Of a stretch of DNA of 64,000 bases, positions 23,490 through 32,664 are shown piece by piece (within the stretch, counting starts at the first letter, position 1; each line of letters opens with the position of its first letter). Origin of the DNA: Achromobacter xylosoxidans A8 (lineage in GTDB: Bacteria; Pseudomonadota; Gammaproteobacteria; Burkholderiales; Burkholderiaceae_B); NCBI RefSeq assembly GCF_000165835.1, contig NC_014640.1, positions 2,666,001 through 2,730,000 of the forward strand, given 5' to 3'. The notes beneath the pieces are model-generated. The model was not told the origin of the DNA, ran no database searches, and saw only the letters and a program-made list of their open reading frames with translations. The position numbers were made by a program, and so were the translations under genes.

Positions 23490-25881
23490 TGCGCGCCGTC
23501 AGCGTGATGTTGCGTTCGTCGCCATAGAAGCAGGTGCCCGGGCACGCAGCCACATAGGTCTTGTTGGCCAGGTTCTTCACGTTCAGGGCGAATTGCCACT
23601 TGTCCCATTGATAGCGCAGCGCGGCGTCGTAGGTGGTGTACGACGGCACCGGCAGGTCATAGATCTCCTGGCGGCCCACGTAGCGCACGCCGACGCCCGC
23701 GCTCAGGCCCGGCACGGAAGCAAACCGGTAGTCCATCCAGAGCGAGGCCATGTTGCGTGGGACCGAAGCGGGCCGCGAGCCTTCATTGCCTAGATTGCTC
23801 TTGGTGACGCGCGCATCCGTCGTCGCCAGCGCGGCCACCAGGTCCAGCTGGCGGTTCAGGCTGGCCCGGGCCTCGATCTCGGCGCCTTTCGAGCGCACTT
23901 CGCCGGTCTGGACCAGGTAGCCCACGTGGGCGGGATCGCTGGTGAGGACATTGCGTTGCGTGATTTCGTAGAGCGCCACGGTGATGGACGCGTCCACACC
24001 CTTGGGTTCGTACTTCAAGCCGATCTCGTGCTGTACGCCGGTGGTGGGCTTGAAGGGATTGGCGCTGAAGTCCAAACCAGGGGTGGGCTGGAAGGACTTG
24101 CTGTAGCTGTAGTAGGGGGCCAGGCCGTTGTCGAACAGGTACATCAGGCCGGCGCGCGGCGTGAAGGCATGGGAGTTCTGGCCTCCCGAGCCCGGCGTCG
24201 AGTCGGTGCGGACGGAGTCGTAGCGGCCGCCCAGCAGCACGATCCAGCGCTCGTTGAACTTGATCTGGTCTTGCCCGTAGAAGCCCAGCTGGCGCACGGC
24301 GTTTTCGGAATAGTTGGGGGCGCCGAGATTGGGCCGGGCGCCATAGACGGGCTTGTACAGATTTATCGGCGCAATGCTGCCGAACTCCTGGGAACGCGTG
24401 AATTCGCTCTTGCTCCAGTCGATGCCGAACAACAGCGTGTGTTCGACCCCGCCATGGCGCAGCTTGCCCAGCAGCTGGTTGTCCACGGCGAGCCCCTTGT
24501 CGGTGTCGTACCGGGTGATGGCATAGCGCGTGCCCAAGGCAGGGTTCGATGGGCTCACGCGCGCGTTCACCGCGGCGTACTGGTTGTCGGCCTTGTGTTC
24601 ATAGGCCAGCAGGTTCTGCCTGACCTGCCAATCGTCGTTCAGCCTGTGTTCGAGCAGGTAGCCCAGGGTGGAACCCTTCACGACATACCGGTCGAAGCCC
24701 GGTTCGCCCACGAAGCGTGAACGCGATATCGAGCCGTTGGGATTGGATAGCAGCGTGCCTTCCAGCGGTTTGCCTGAATCGTAGGGACTGTCGGTCCGGC
24801 TGTAGCTGGCCAGCAGGGTGATCAGGGTGGCATCGCTGATCTGCCACTCCAGCGCGCCGGCCAGCGACTGGCGGTCATTGTTGATGTAATCGATCATGGT
24901 GTCGCTGTTGCGCGCCAGGCCGGTGAGGCGGTAGCGCACATTCCCGTCCTCCGTCACCGGGCCGCCCAGGTCCATGGCGATCTGCTTCTTGTTCCAGCTG
25001 CCTGTCTGCAGTTCGAGCTCGTGCAGGGGCTCCGCCGTGGGGCGCTTGCTGACCAGGTTGATGATCCCGCCCGGCGCGGCCTGGCCGTACAGGATCGAGG
25101 CCGGCCCCTTGAGCAGTTCGATGCGCTCGAAGTTGTAGGGCTCGATCGCGCCGCTGAGCGAGTTGATGGGGAACTTGGTGCCGTTCAGATACAGCGGGGC
25201 CGCGCCCGTGATGTTGAAGCCGCGGACCGTGAAGCGGGTGCCGATGTGCCTGAGCGCCCCGCCTTCCAGCGACATGACGCTGGCGGTGTAGCCCAGCGCC
25301 TGGTCCAGCGAGTCGGCCGCCTGCGCGACCACCTGGTCGCGCGGAATCACCGAGACGGATTGGGGCGTTTCGTGCAGCGGCGTGTCGGTCTTGGTCGCGG
25401 TTGCGCTGCGGTGGGCGACGAAGCCTTGCACCGGGCCGGAGGCGGATTCATGGAGGCCCGTGACCGTGACCGCAGGCAAGGTCTGCGCGGACTCCTGGCC
25501 CGGCTGTCCGCCGGGCAACGGCCGCAGCACGTAGCCACCGTTGGGTTGCAGCCGGGCCGCCAGTCCCGTGCCGGCCAGCAGCCTGGCCAGGGCTTCGGAC
25601 GCCTCGAAGCTGCCTTGCAGGCCGGCACTGCGCTTGCCCGCGACGTCGTTGGCGGAATAGGACAGCATCAGTCCGCTTTCGAGCGCATATCGGGTCAGCG
25701 CGCTCTCCAGCATGCCGGCGGGGATGGCGTAGGTCCTGGCAGCGGCCTGGGCCTGGACGGCGTTCGCGCCGGCGCTCAAGGCGATGCCCGTGGCCGTGAG
25801 CCAGAAGGCGCGGCTTGCGGCCAGCGCCAGGGTGTTGCATGTGATGAGGCGCGTGGCGCGCCGAGGCAGGCGGTAGTCCAT
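23479..25881 (-). CDS. TonB-dependent siderophore receptor with STN signalling domain
   Basis: An 800-residue outer-membrane transducer. After the signal peptide (to about residue 48), an STN domain (about 50-120: [47 protein letters not shown]) would talk to FecR in the periplasm. Next come a TonB-box-like LPAVTVTG (135-142), the plug ([35 protein letters not shown] split in use, [26 protein letters not shown]) and a 22-strand barrel ending in the aromatic TLTARINW. The ligand is an unknown ferric siderophore. ATG 25881 is chosen for the signal peptide; a large inverted repeat directly precedes it. The partners FecR and FecI lie upstream. Confidence 0.92.
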   Translation of the reverse strand: MDYRLPRRATRLITCNTLALAASRAFWLTATGIALSAGANAVQAQAAARTYAIPAGMLESALTRYALESGLMLSYSANDVAGKRSAGLQGSFEASEALARLLAGTGLAARLQPNGGYVLRPLPGGQPGQESAQTLPAVTVTGLHESASGPVQGFVAHRSATATKTDTPLHETPQSVSVIPRDQVVAQAADSLDQALGYTASVMSLEGGALRHIGTRFTVRGFNITGAAPLYLNGTKFPINSLSGAIEPYNFERIELLKGPASILYGQAAPGGIINLVSKRPTAEPLHELELQTGSWNKKQIAMDLGGPVTEDGNVRYRLTGLARNSDTMIDYINNDRQSLAGALEWQISDATLITLLASYSRTDSPYDSGKPLEGTLLSNPNGSISRSRFVGEPGFDRYVVKGSTLGYLLEHRLNDDWQVRQNLLAYEHKADNQYAAVNARVSPSNPALGTRYAITRYDTDKGLAVDNQLLGKLRHGGVEHTLLFGIDWSKSEFTRSQEFGSIAPINLYKPVYGARPNLGAPNYSENAVRQLGFYGQDQIKFNERWIVLLGGRYDSVRTDSTPGSGGQNSHAFTPRAGLMYLFDNGLAPYYSYSKSFQPTPGLDFSANPFKPTTGVQHEIGLKYEPKGVDASITVALYEITQRNVLTSDPAHVGYLVQTGEVRSKGAEIEARASLNRQLDLVAALATTDARVTKSNLGNEGSRPASVPRNMASLWMDYRFASVPGLSAGVGVRYVGRQEIYDLPVPSYTTYDAALRYQWDKWQFALNVKNLANKTYVAACPGTCFYGDERNITLTARINW

Positions 25882-25952
25882 GAGGGGTCCGGTTTTCGGT
25901 GGAAAAATGTGGCTTCTATTAGGTTTGCCACTTGAAAACCGGAAACCCCTCA
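25881..25952 (-). promoter_or_regulatory. Large leader hairpin in front of the TonB receptor
   Basis: TGAGGGGTCCGGTTTTC at 25881-25897 pairs with the 19-base segment 25934-25952 (GAAAACCGG then AAACCCCTCA) with a two-base bulge. Inside the loop GTGGC and GCCAC form a second stem. In the mRNA the stem ends directly at the ATG, so it should hide the ribosome-binding region or halt read-through from fecR. No run of T follows. Confidence 0.6.
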
Positions 25953-25996
25953 CGTGTGTCCGAAAAAAACAGGCAGATAGTGTGCGCGCCGTCGCG

Positions 25997-27022
25997 CTAG
26001 GCGCCGCGCAGGCGCACGGTGATCCAATAGCGCGTCATCCGGTCGACTTCGACCGGATGCGTCCGGCGCAGCATGTCCAGCACCCGATCGGCGTTGTCCA
26101 ATGGATAGATGCCAGAAACCTTCAGGTGGCTGGCATCGGGGGCGCAGGCCAGCCGGCCAGGCACGTAGCGCGCAAGTTCTTCGATGAAATCGGAGAGCGG
26201 CATGTCCTGCGCGACCAGCATGCCCACCGACCATGAGGCATCGCGCGGCTCGGCGGGCCGGGGCTGATCAACCGCGTCGCGGGTGAACGAGGCCTGTTCG
26301 CTCGCGTGGATAAGCCGTGGTGCGTTCGTATGGAGGTCGGGCCGGATTTCTACTGTGCCCTCGAACACCGCGACGTGGCTGCGGTCTGGGAACTGGCGCA
26401 CGCTGTAGCGGGTGCCCAGCGCGCGCACGCGGCCTTGGGCCGTTTCGACCAGGAAAGGGCGCCCGATCGGGGAGGCCGGGTCGGGTGCGGTGGTGACGAG
26501 GATCCGGCCGCGCAGCAGCCGGACCAGGCGCTGCGCGCTGTCGAAGCGCACGTCGATGGCGCTTGCGGTGTCCAGGTCGATGCGGCTGGCGTCGGCCAGC
26601 GTGACGCCCAGGCGCTGGCCGGCATCCGTGTGGTGGTCGGATTGCCAGTCCTGCCAGCCGCGCCACAGGCTGTCGCGCGCCAGCCAGGCGCCGCCGCCGG
26701 CGAACAAGGCCAGGGCCAGGGTCTTGATGGCCCGGCGGCGTGTCCGGCCGTTGCGGTCTTCATGTGTCAGCGTGCCGCGCACCAGCGGCGTGTTCAGCCC
26801 GCGCAGTTGCTGGCCGAAGGACTCGATGTGGCGCCAGGCGCGCTCATGGTCGGGATGTTCCGCCCGCCAGCGCTGGCAGGCTGCATGCGTGGAGTCGCTG
26901 GCATCGGCCGCTTGCAAGGCGACCAGCCACTCCACGGCGCGCAGGCTGACGCTTGCGGGCAGCGGCGGGCCGTTCAGTTGGGGGAACGCCGTCAGGCTCG
27001 GATCCGCAGGCGAGATGGGCAT
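25997..27022 (-). CDS. FecR family anti-sigma/sigma regulator
   Basis: A 341-residue inner-membrane protein. The cytoplasmic N-terminus (about 1-90: SLRAVEWLVALQAADASDS, WRAEHPDHERAWRHIE) is the DUF4880 sigma-binding region. A single membrane segment follows at about 95-115 (AIKTLALALFAGGGAWLA). The periplasmic FecR domain (GVTLADASRIDLDTASAIDVRF, VRALGTRYSVRQFPDRSHVAVFEGTVEIR) would contact the STN domain of the receptor encoded next. The operon order sigma-FecR-receptor is the classical iron-responsive surface-signalling unit. Confidence 0.92.
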   Translation of the reverse strand: MPISPADPSLTAFPQLNGPPLPASVSLRAVEWLVALQAADASDSTHAACQRWRAEHPDHERAWRHIESFGQQLRGLNTPLVRGTLTHEDRNGRTRRRAIKTLALALFAGGGAWLARDSLWRGWQDWQSDHHTDAGQRLGVTLADASRIDLDTASAIDVRFDSAQRLVRLLRGRILVTTAPDPASPIGRPFLVETAQGRVRALGTRYSVRQFPDRSHVAVFEGTVEIRPDLHTNAPRLIHASEQASFTRDAVDQPRPAEPRDASWSVGMLVAQDMPLSDFIEELARYVPGRLACAPDASHLKVSGIYPLDNADRVLDMLRRTHPVEVDRMTRYWITVRLRGA

Positions 27023-27059
27023 GGCGGTGTCGGTCGCGGCGGCTGGAGGAGGGGGATCA

Positions 27060-27566
27060 TCAGGCGCCGAAAAAGCACAGGTGCGCCGCCTTGGCGATAT
27101 AGCGCTGCACGGTGGCGAGCGAGACCTTCAGCGTCGCGGCAATGTCCGCTTGCTTCATGCCTTCAAGCTGGGAGAGCAGGAATGCCTGGCGCACCGGAGC
27201 GGTCAGCGTATCCAGGCGCCGGTCCAGTTCGATCAGTGTTTCCAGCAGGATGGCGCGTGTTTCAGGGCCGGGCGCTTCGCGTTCGGGCAGGTCGGCCAGG
27301 CTGGCCAGATAAGCCTCTTCGATCCGGCGGCGCCGCATGAAGTTGGACACCACGCCTTGGGCCACCGTGGTCAGCAGCGCGCGCGGTTCGCGCACCGCGA
27401 CAGTCTCGCCGCGGACCAGCAGGCGCATGAACGTATCATGCGCGAGATCGGCCGCGTCCGAGGAATTGCCCAAGCGACGCCGCAGCCACCCCTTCAGCCA
27501 GCCGTGGTGATTCGCGTACAGGACGTCGATGCCCTGGGACGGCACTGCAAACTCGGTCGCGGACAT
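27060..27566 (-). CDS. FecI-type ECF sigma factor
   Basis: A 168-residue sigma factor. Region 2 is at about 12-80 (LYANHHGWLKGWLRRRLGNSSDAADLAHDTFMRLL) and region 4 at 115-165 (LDTLTAPVRQAFLLSQLEGMKQADIAATLKVSLATVQRYI). It directs RNA polymerase to the downstream receptor gene when FecR signals siderophore binding. A Fur-box-like sequence (27618-27632) lies 52 bases upstream, consistent with iron repression. Confidence 0.92.
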   Translation of the reverse strand: MSATEFAVPSQGIDVLYANHHGWLKGWLRRRLGNSSDAADLAHDTFMRLLVRGETVAVREPRALLTTVAQGVVSNFMRRRRIEEAYLASLADLPEREAPGPETRAILLETLIELDRRLDTLTAPVRQAFLLSQLEGMKQADIAATLKVSLATVQRYIAKAAHLCFFGA

Positions 27567-27617
27567 GCGGCCCTCCGGCTTGTCGCGGGCCTGGAGGAAA
27601 CCGGCGCCCGTGAAAAA

Positions 27618-27632
27618 TGAGAATCATCCGCA
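27618..27632 (-). promoter_or_regulatory. Fur-box-like site upstream of FecI gene
   Basis: TGAGAATCATCCGCA matches the 7-1-7 Fur consensus TGATAATCATTATCA at 11 of 15 positions by direct comparison. It lies in the promoter region of the first sigma gene. Confidence 0.55.
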
Positions 27633-27663
27633 TTCTAAAGTGAGTCGCGACGCGGCGACAAGA

Positions 27664-27707
27664 GGCCGGACCGCAAGGAGCCGGTATGGCTCCCCTTCGA
27701 TCCGGCC
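27664..27707 (-). terminator. Nested hairpin downstream of second TonB receptor
   Basis: GGCCGGA (27664-27670) pairs with TCCGGCC (27701-27707), and inside it GGAGCC (27677-27682) pairs with GGCTCC (27688-27693). It follows the stop of the receptor at 27727 on the minus strand. There is no T tract, so it may act as an mRNA-stabilising end or a Rho-associated pause. Confidence 0.5.
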
Positions 27708-27726
27708 AGGCAGGGATGCCGCGTTC

Positions 27727-30204
27727 TCAGAACGTTCCGCGCACCGTCAGCGTCGCGTTGCGGGGCTCGCCGTAGAAGCTGCCCCAGCCCGGCGCGCCTA
27801 TCGTCTGGTAGTAGGACTTGTCGAACAGGTTGTTCACGTTCAACGCCGCCGACCAGTTCTTGTTGATCTTGTAGCCGATGCGCGCATTCCAGACGGCGTA
27901 GGGCGCTTGCGATACCCGCACCGACCGCGTCTCGGTGTAGCTGCCGGTCTGGTAGTTCACGCCGCCGCCCAGGGTCCACGCCGACCATTGCCCTGGCAGG
28001 CGGTAGTCGGACCACAGGCGTAGGATGTGCTTGGGCGTTACCGTGCGGCCGAAGTTGGTGCTGGATACCTCGGTGTCGTCCAGGAACTTCAGGGTATTGA
28101 AGGTGTAGCCGGCAAACAGTTGCCAGCCCGGGGCGACCTCGCCGCTGATTTCGGCGTCCACGCCCTGGCTGCGCACCTTGCCGCTGGACAGATAGCAGAT
28201 GTCGCCGACGGTGCACGCGCTGACCAGGTCTTGTTGGGCGCGGTTCTTCTGGTCGACGCGGAAGAGCGCGACGGAGGCGTTGGCGCGGCCGTCGAGCAGT
28301 TCGCCCTTGATGCCTGCTTCGTAGTTCTTGCCCAGGATGGGGTCCAGTATCTGGCCCGACGCGTCCACGGCGTTCTGCGGCTCGAAGATCTCCGCAAAGC
28401 TGACGTAGCCGGACCACTGGGGATTGAAGGCGTAGATCAGGCCGCCGTAGGGCGTGACGACGCCATTTTCCTTGTATGGGTCGGTGTACTGCTGGCCGCC
28501 ATCGCGGTAGTTGCCGGTGTTCTCGTACCAGCTGACGCGGGCACCTGCCACCAGCGTCAAGGGGTCCGCCAGCTTGAAGCGGCCCACGCCGTAGACGCCG
28601 GTCTGTTTCATCTTGATGATGGTCGCCGCGCCGCGGTAGGCGTTTTCGCGCAGCCATTCATCCGTGGGTTCGGGCACATGGTGATCCGGGTCCCAGACGT
28701 TCACGGCGCGGTTCAGGCGCGCGGTCGCGAAATCGTTCTTGCTGGTCAGTTCGTTGATGCTGGCGCCCACGCTGATCGAATGTTTGCGGCCCAGCGCCTC
28801 GAAGGCGCCGTCAACGTCCAGGTTGAGCGCCTTGTTGTGCGTGGAGAAATCGAAGATGCCGGCGTACATCGTCGGCCCGAGTCCGGTGGCCGGGTTGACC
28901 GCGCCTTCGGTGAAGGCGTATTTGGAATCGTTGGACTCTTGGGTGGAAGTCCCGGTGAGTTTCAGCGACCAGTCCTGGTTGAAGCGGTGCGCGAGTTCGG
29001 CGAACACGGTGGTCTGCTTGCCGTTCCAGCGGTTCCAGTCTTGCGAGAGCGAGGTCGAGCGTTTCAGCCCGATGTCGTCGCCGTTGGTGTAGTGGGGCAG
29101 GCCATGGAAGAACGGCGTGGATCGCAGTTCTTCGTAGCTGACGCCGCCGGTCAAGGTGGTGGCGGGGCCCAGGTCGTAGCTCAGCACGCCATACAGCACG
29201 CCGGTGCGGCTGTCGGCATTGTCGTAGAAGTAGTCCCGGTCGTTGTAGCTGGCCACGGCGCGTCCGCGCAGGGAACCCGATGCATTCAAGGGACCGGTCG
29301 CATCGATATCGGCCCGGTAGTTGTTCCAGGAGCCGCCGCTGGCCAAGAGCTGCACCTGGTTTTCGGCCAGCGGGCGCTTGCGCACCAGATTGACCGCGGC
29401 GCTGGGCGAACCGGCGCCTTGCAGCAGGCCGGTGGCGCCGCGGATGATTTCCACGCGGTCCAGGATCACGGTGCTGCTGGTGAAACTGTTGGCCTGGGGG
29501 TAGTAGAAGGCGCGGTTGACGCCGTCGAACTGGTAGCTGTCGACGCGGAAGCCGCGCGAGAACACGTAGTTGCCGCCCATCGGGCTCTTGTAGAGCGTCA
29601 TGCCGGTGCTGTTGGCCAGCACGTCGTCCAGGGTGTTGGCGTTCTGGTCGTCCATGCGCTGGCGCGTCACCACCGTGACCGACTGCGGAATCTCTTTCAG
29701 GGTCTGCTCGCCCTTGCCTATGGTCACGATCCCGCTGGTATAGCTGCCCGTGCCTTCGGTGACGGCCGGGTCGGCCATGCCCGTTACCGTGACCGGCGCG
29801 AGGGTGGTCGCATCTCCCTGGGGAATGCGGCGCAGGTGGTAACCCTCTCCATTGGCGTTGGCCACGGCTTGCAGGCCCGTGCCGGCCAGCAGGCGTGTGA
29901 GGCCTTGCTCGGCGGTGTAGCGGCCGCTAAGCCCTTGCGTCGTCACGCCGCGGGTCAGCGTTGGCGACGCGGCCACGGTCACGTTTGCGGCGACTCCGAA
30001 CTGGCCCAGCGCCTCGTCCAGCGTGGTGGGCGCGATGGCGAAGGCGATCCCCTGCACCGCGGCGGGCTGGGCCCAGGACACGGCGGGCGCGGCAAGCGGG
30101 ACCATTGCTGCCAATGCAAGATGGACGACAAGGCGCAAGCGCGCCGGACCTGCCCCGGGCGTCTGGGGCGCGGCAAGAGTAGAGGATGTATGGCGTGCTG
30201 CCAT
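27727..30204 (-). CDS. TonB-dependent siderophore receptor with STN domain (FpvA/FhuE-like)
   Basis: An 825-residue outer-membrane transducer. After the signal sequence to about residue 46 (LALAAMVPLAAPAVSWAQ), the STN domain spans about 52-126 ([41 protein letters not shown]). TonB-box-like LAPVTVTG follows, then a plug with EIPQSVTVVTRQRMDDQNANTLDDVL and VEIIRGATGLLQGAGSPSAAVNLVRKRP, and a barrel ending ATLTVRGTF. The spacing of blocks recalls ferripyoverdine/coprogen receptors. A Cys pair (SACTVGDIC) lies in a probable surface loop. ATG 30204 is chosen because AGGAAG precedes it. Confidence 0.92.
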   Translation of the reverse strand: MAARHTSSTLAAPQTPGAGPARLRLVVHLALAAMVPLAAPAVSWAQPAAVQGIAFAIAPTTLDEALGQFGVAANVTVAASPTLTRGVTTQGLSGRYTAEQGLTRLLAGTGLQAVANANGEGYHLRRIPQGDATTLAPVTVTGMADPAVTEGTGSYTSGIVTIGKGEQTLKEIPQSVTVVTRQRMDDQNANTLDDVLANSTGMTLYKSPMGGNYVFSRGFRVDSYQFDGVNRAFYYPQANSFTSSTVILDRVEIIRGATGLLQGAGSPSAAVNLVRKRPLAENQVQLLASGGSWNNYRADIDATGPLNASGSLRGRAVASYNDRDYFYDNADSRTGVLYGVLSYDLGPATTLTGGVSYEELRSTPFFHGLPHYTNGDDIGLKRSTSLSQDWNRWNGKQTTVFAELAHRFNQDWSLKLTGTSTQESNDSKYAFTEGAVNPATGLGPTMYAGIFDFSTHNKALNLDVDGAFEALGRKHSISVGASINELTSKNDFATARLNRAVNVWDPDHHVPEPTDEWLRENAYRGAATIIKMKQTGVYGVGRFKLADPLTLVAGARVSWYENTGNYRDGGQQYTDPYKENGVVTPYGGLIYAFNPQWSGYVSFAEIFEPQNAVDASGQILDPILGKNYEAGIKGELLDGRANASVALFRVDQKNRAQQDLVSACTVGDICYLSSGKVRSQGVDAEISGEVAPGWQLFAGYTFNTLKFLDDTEVSSTNFGRTVTPKHILRLWSDYRLPGQWSAWTLGGGVNYQTGSYTETRSVRVSQAPYAVWNARIGYKINKNWSAALNVNNLFDKSYYQTIGAPGWGSFYGEPRNATLTVRGTF

Positions 30205-30215
30205 GAGAGCTTCCT

Positions 30216-30278
30216 GGTTCGTCGATGGGTAGGGCCAGACCGCGGGCGCCTCGGGTCTGTCTCTATGTCTAACGAACC
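30216..30278 (-). promoter_or_regulatory. Nested inverted repeat in front of second TonB receptor
   Basis: GGTTCGT (30216-30222) pairs with ACGAACC (30272-30278), and CAGACC (30236-30241) pairs with GGTCTG (30254-30259). The structure lies in the FecR-receptor gap and ends 11 bases before the start codon, leaving the AGGAAG ribosome site free. A GC-rich dyad CCGCGCGG at 30313-30320 and 30343-30350 follows the FecR stop. Confidence 0.45.
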
Positions 30279-30352
30279 ACATCCGAAAATCTTCGCCGTC
30301 GTTACAAATTTCCCGCGCGGCAGCGCGGACCGGGGGCCGCGGCCGCGCGGCG

Positions 30353-31321
30353 TCAGGCGCGATCGACGCTGACCCAGTAACGCGTGCGGTATCGCAGCCT
30401 GAGGTCCAGCACGCCGGCCGCCACCTCCAGCGCCTTGTCGGTGTCGTCGATGCGGAAGGCCCCGGTGACTTCCAGGTTTGCCACGCTGGGGTCGCAGCGC
30501 AGGATGCCGACGCGGTAGCGGCCCAGTTCCGCCAGGAAGCGGTCCAGCCGCATGCGGTTTGCGACCAGCATGCCGGCAGCCCACGCCGGTCCCTTGCCGT
30601 CGACCCGGGACGAGGGCGACAGCGCGCGGTCGTTGAACTCTGCCTGTTCGCCGGCACGGACCACCCGCCCGGCGGGATCCACGCGCACGGCGCCTTCAAA
30701 GACGGCGAGCTGCGCGGAGCCGAGGCCGTCGTCCAGCTGGCGCACGGCAAAACGCGTTCCGAGCGGAGTGAGGACTCCGTGCCGGGTCTGCACGCTGAAG
30801 GGGCGTCCGGCGGCATCCGCCGCCGTCGCGATCAGGATCTCTCCGCTGCGCAGCTTGATGCGGCGCTGCTGCGTGTCGTAGTGCAGCACCACCGCGGTAT
30901 CGGTGTTCAACGTCAGGACGGTGCCGTCGGGCAGGGTCATGGTCCGCTGTTCGCCGGTGGCGGTGCGATAGACGGTGCTGCCGTCCCACCAGCCTTCGCG
31001 CGCGCCTGCCCATGCCAGCGTACCCAGGCAGATGCCGCCGGCTGCCCATTTCATGACGTTGCGGCGCGAACGCTGCTCGCAGTAGCGCAGGATGGTCTGG
31101 CTGGCGGCAGCCTCGGGCGCGTTGCCCGCGCTGACGGCGTCGACGTCGCGTCCAATGCCCCGTAAACGTTGCCACGCCAGCTCATGGCGCGCATCGGCCT
31201 GGCGCCATGCCGCACAGGCGGCCTGAGTGGCCGCATCGGGTGCATCTCCGGTCCGCATCATCCATCGCGCAGCCTGTTTGATGATGTCCGGATGCAGCCG
31301 TTCGCCCTGGGCGGCGTTCAT
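30353..31321 (-). CDS. FecR family regulator
   Basis: A 322-residue membrane regulator paired with the preceding sigma gene. The N-terminal DUF4880-like part covers about 10-90 (IIKQAARWMMRTGD, WRQADARHELAWQRLRGI). One membrane segment follows (RNVMKWAAGGICLGTLAWAGA), then the FecR domain (MTLPDGTVLTLNTDTAVVLHY, TPLGTRFAVRQLDDG, AVFEGAVRVDPAG) and a C-terminal STN-contact region (LEVTGAFRIDDTDKALEVAAG). The ATG overlaps the sigma stop (ATGA at 31321-31318), which fixes the start. Confidence 0.92.
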   Translation of the reverse strand: MNAAQGERLHPDIIKQAARWMMRTGDAPDAATQAACAAWRQADARHELAWQRLRGIGRDVDAVSAGNAPEAAASQTILRYCEQRSRRNVMKWAAGGICLGTLAWAGAREGWWDGSTVYRTATGEQRTMTLPDGTVLTLNTDTAVVLHYDTQQRRIKLRSGEILIATAADAAGRPFSVQTRHGVLTPLGTRFAVRQLDDGLGSAQLAVFEGAVRVDPAGRVVRAGEQAEFNDRALSPSSRVDGKGPAWAAGMLVANRMRLDRFLAELGRYRVGILRCDPSVANLEVTGAFRIDDTDKALEVAAGVLDLRLRYRTRYWVSVDRA

Positions 31322-31845
31322 GCGTAGAGCACCGCGTAGCAATGTTCCCAGGCCTTGACGATGTCCCGCTGCACGGCCGCCACCGAAATGTCGAGCTGCC
31401 GGGCGATGTCCCGATAGGGCATGCCTTCCACCTGCGCCAGCACGAAGACCCGGCGCGCGCGCGGCGGCAACTGCTCCAGCATGCGGCATACGGCGTTCAG
31501 CGCCTCCACCACCAGCGCGTGCGTTTCGGGGCTGGGTTCCAAGACGTCGCTGCGCGAGGCCAGCGTTTCCAGATAGGCCTGTTCCACGGCGCGGCGGCGC
31601 GACTGGTCGATCAGGAGGCGCTTGGCGACGGTGGTGAGAAAACCGCGCGGCTCGGCGAAGGCCGCGCGCGACTCGCTGCGCATGACGCGTTCAAAGGTGT
31701 CGTGCGCCAGATCCGCGGCGTTTTCGGTGTTGCCGCTGAGCCGGCGGCGCAGCATCTGCACGAGCCAGCCGTGATGCTCGCGATACAGGCTGACGAAATC
31801 GTCGGAGGATGCAAAGTCGGCGGGGGGCAAGGGGCTTCCATCCAA
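31318..31845 (-). CDS. FecI-type ECF sigma factor (non-ATG start)
   Basis: About 175 residues. Region 2 is FVSLYREHHGWLVQMLRRRLSGN with ENAADLAHDTFERVM; region 4 is LEQLPPRARRVFVLAQVEGMPYRDIARQLDISVAAVQRDIV. No in-frame ATG exists between the upstream stop codon (TAG) and region 2. Translation must begin at TTG, either 31845 or 31830; the second has GGAAG four bases upstream and looks better. A weak Fur-box-like sequence lies at 31853-31867. It starts the second sigma-FecR-receptor iron-uptake unit. Confidence 0.88.
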   Translation of the reverse strand: MDGSPLPPADFASSDDFVSLYREHHGWLVQMLRRRLSGNTENAADLAHDTFERVMRSESRAAFAEPRGFLTTVAKRLLIDQSRRRAVEQAYLETLASRSDVLEPSPETHALVVEALNAVCRMLEQLPPRARRVFVLAQVEGMPYRDIARQLDISVAAVQRDIVKAWEHCYAVLYA

Positions 31846-31852
31846 ATGCTAA

Positions 31853-31867
31853 TAGGAATGATTGCTA
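31853..31867 (-). promoter_or_regulatory. Weak Fur-box-like site upstream of second FecI gene
   Basis: The minus strand reads TAGCAATCATTCCTA, matching the central part of the 15-base Fur consensus (AATCATT) but only about 9 of 15 positions overall. Its position upstream of an iron-uptake sigma gene makes it plausible. Confidence 0.35.
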
Positions 31868-32077
31868 ATTGTATAGGATCGTCGTTCCTTGCGTCATGCC
31901 TGCGTTGGCGGCTATGGGGTTGCGTGGCGAGCCACAGGCTGGAGCGTGACGCGGCCGAGCAGGAAGGTCGGCCGCGCTGCGAATGCGTCAGATGGTGTGA
32001 AGCGGCGGATCGACGGCCGCCGGTCGGCCGTGTGCCTGATCTATCGAAGCGGCAAAGAGGGCAGCGGAGGTCTACCC

Positions 32078-32587
32078 TTAAACCGCGCCATGCGCGGCGA
32101 TGTTGCGATACTGTCCCTTGAAATACAGCAATGGCTGCGTAGAAGCAGCTTCTTGCAGGTCCAACGCCTTCACTTCGCCAATCACGATCAGATGGTCGCC
32201 CGCGGCATGTTCGGCATGGATCTCGCAATCAAGCCAGTGCAGGCTACCGGCAATGATCGGATTGCCGAGAGGCGATTCCCGCCAGTCCACGTCGTGCCAC
32301 TTGTCCGTGCCTCGCTGAGCGAATTGGTTGGATATCCTGACCTGCTCATCCGACAGGATATTGACCACGAATCGGCCTGCCCGGCGGATTTTTGGATAGC
32401 TGGCGGAACTGCACATCACACTGAACGACACCAGCGGCGGACTCATCGAAACGCTATGGAACGACTGGCAGGTGAAGCCTATCGGCTGGCCTTCGATGTG
32501 CGATGTAATTACCGTGATGCCGGACGCGTAGTGCCCGAGCGCTTCGCGAAAGCGCCTGGGCTCGATCGCCGTACTGGAAAGTGACAT
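32078..32587 (-). CDS. Flavin reductase family protein (HpaC-like)
   Basis: A 169-residue FMN/FAD reductase domain protein: FREALGHYASGITVITSHIEGQPIGFTCQSF in two blocks, SMSPPLVSFSV, RFVVNILSDEQ, HWLDCEIHAEHAAGDHLIVIGEV and LLYFKGQYR. These enzymes use NAD(P)H to make free reduced flavin for a partner oxygenase. It lies 77 bases after the MesD-type methionine synthase gene in the same direction. Since MesX (two genes upstream) belongs to an oxygen-dependent system, it may supply reduced flavin; that link is inference. ATG 32587 is chosen by family length; a start at 32617 is possible. Neither has a clear ribosome site. Confidence 0.85.
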   Translation of the reverse strand: MSLSSTAIEPRRFREALGHYASGITVITSHIEGQPIGFTCQSFHSVSMSPPLVSFSVMCSSASYPKIRRAGRFVVNILSDEQVRISNQFAQRGTDKWHDVDWRESPLGNPIIAGSLHWLDCEIHAEHAAGDHLIVIGEVKALDLQEAASTQPLLYFKGQYRNIAAHGAV

Positions 32588-32664
32588 GGTGGGGGTTGGA
32601 TACTGGGTGCAGCTCATGCGGGGTCGTCGCGAGCAGTTCGCGACGACCATTTTCCGCCTTGGGA

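Noticed and set aside
28027..30372. 781-codon plus-strand open frame opposite the second TonB receptor
   Set aside because: No signal, domain or ribosome site. The receptor on the minus strand explains the region.
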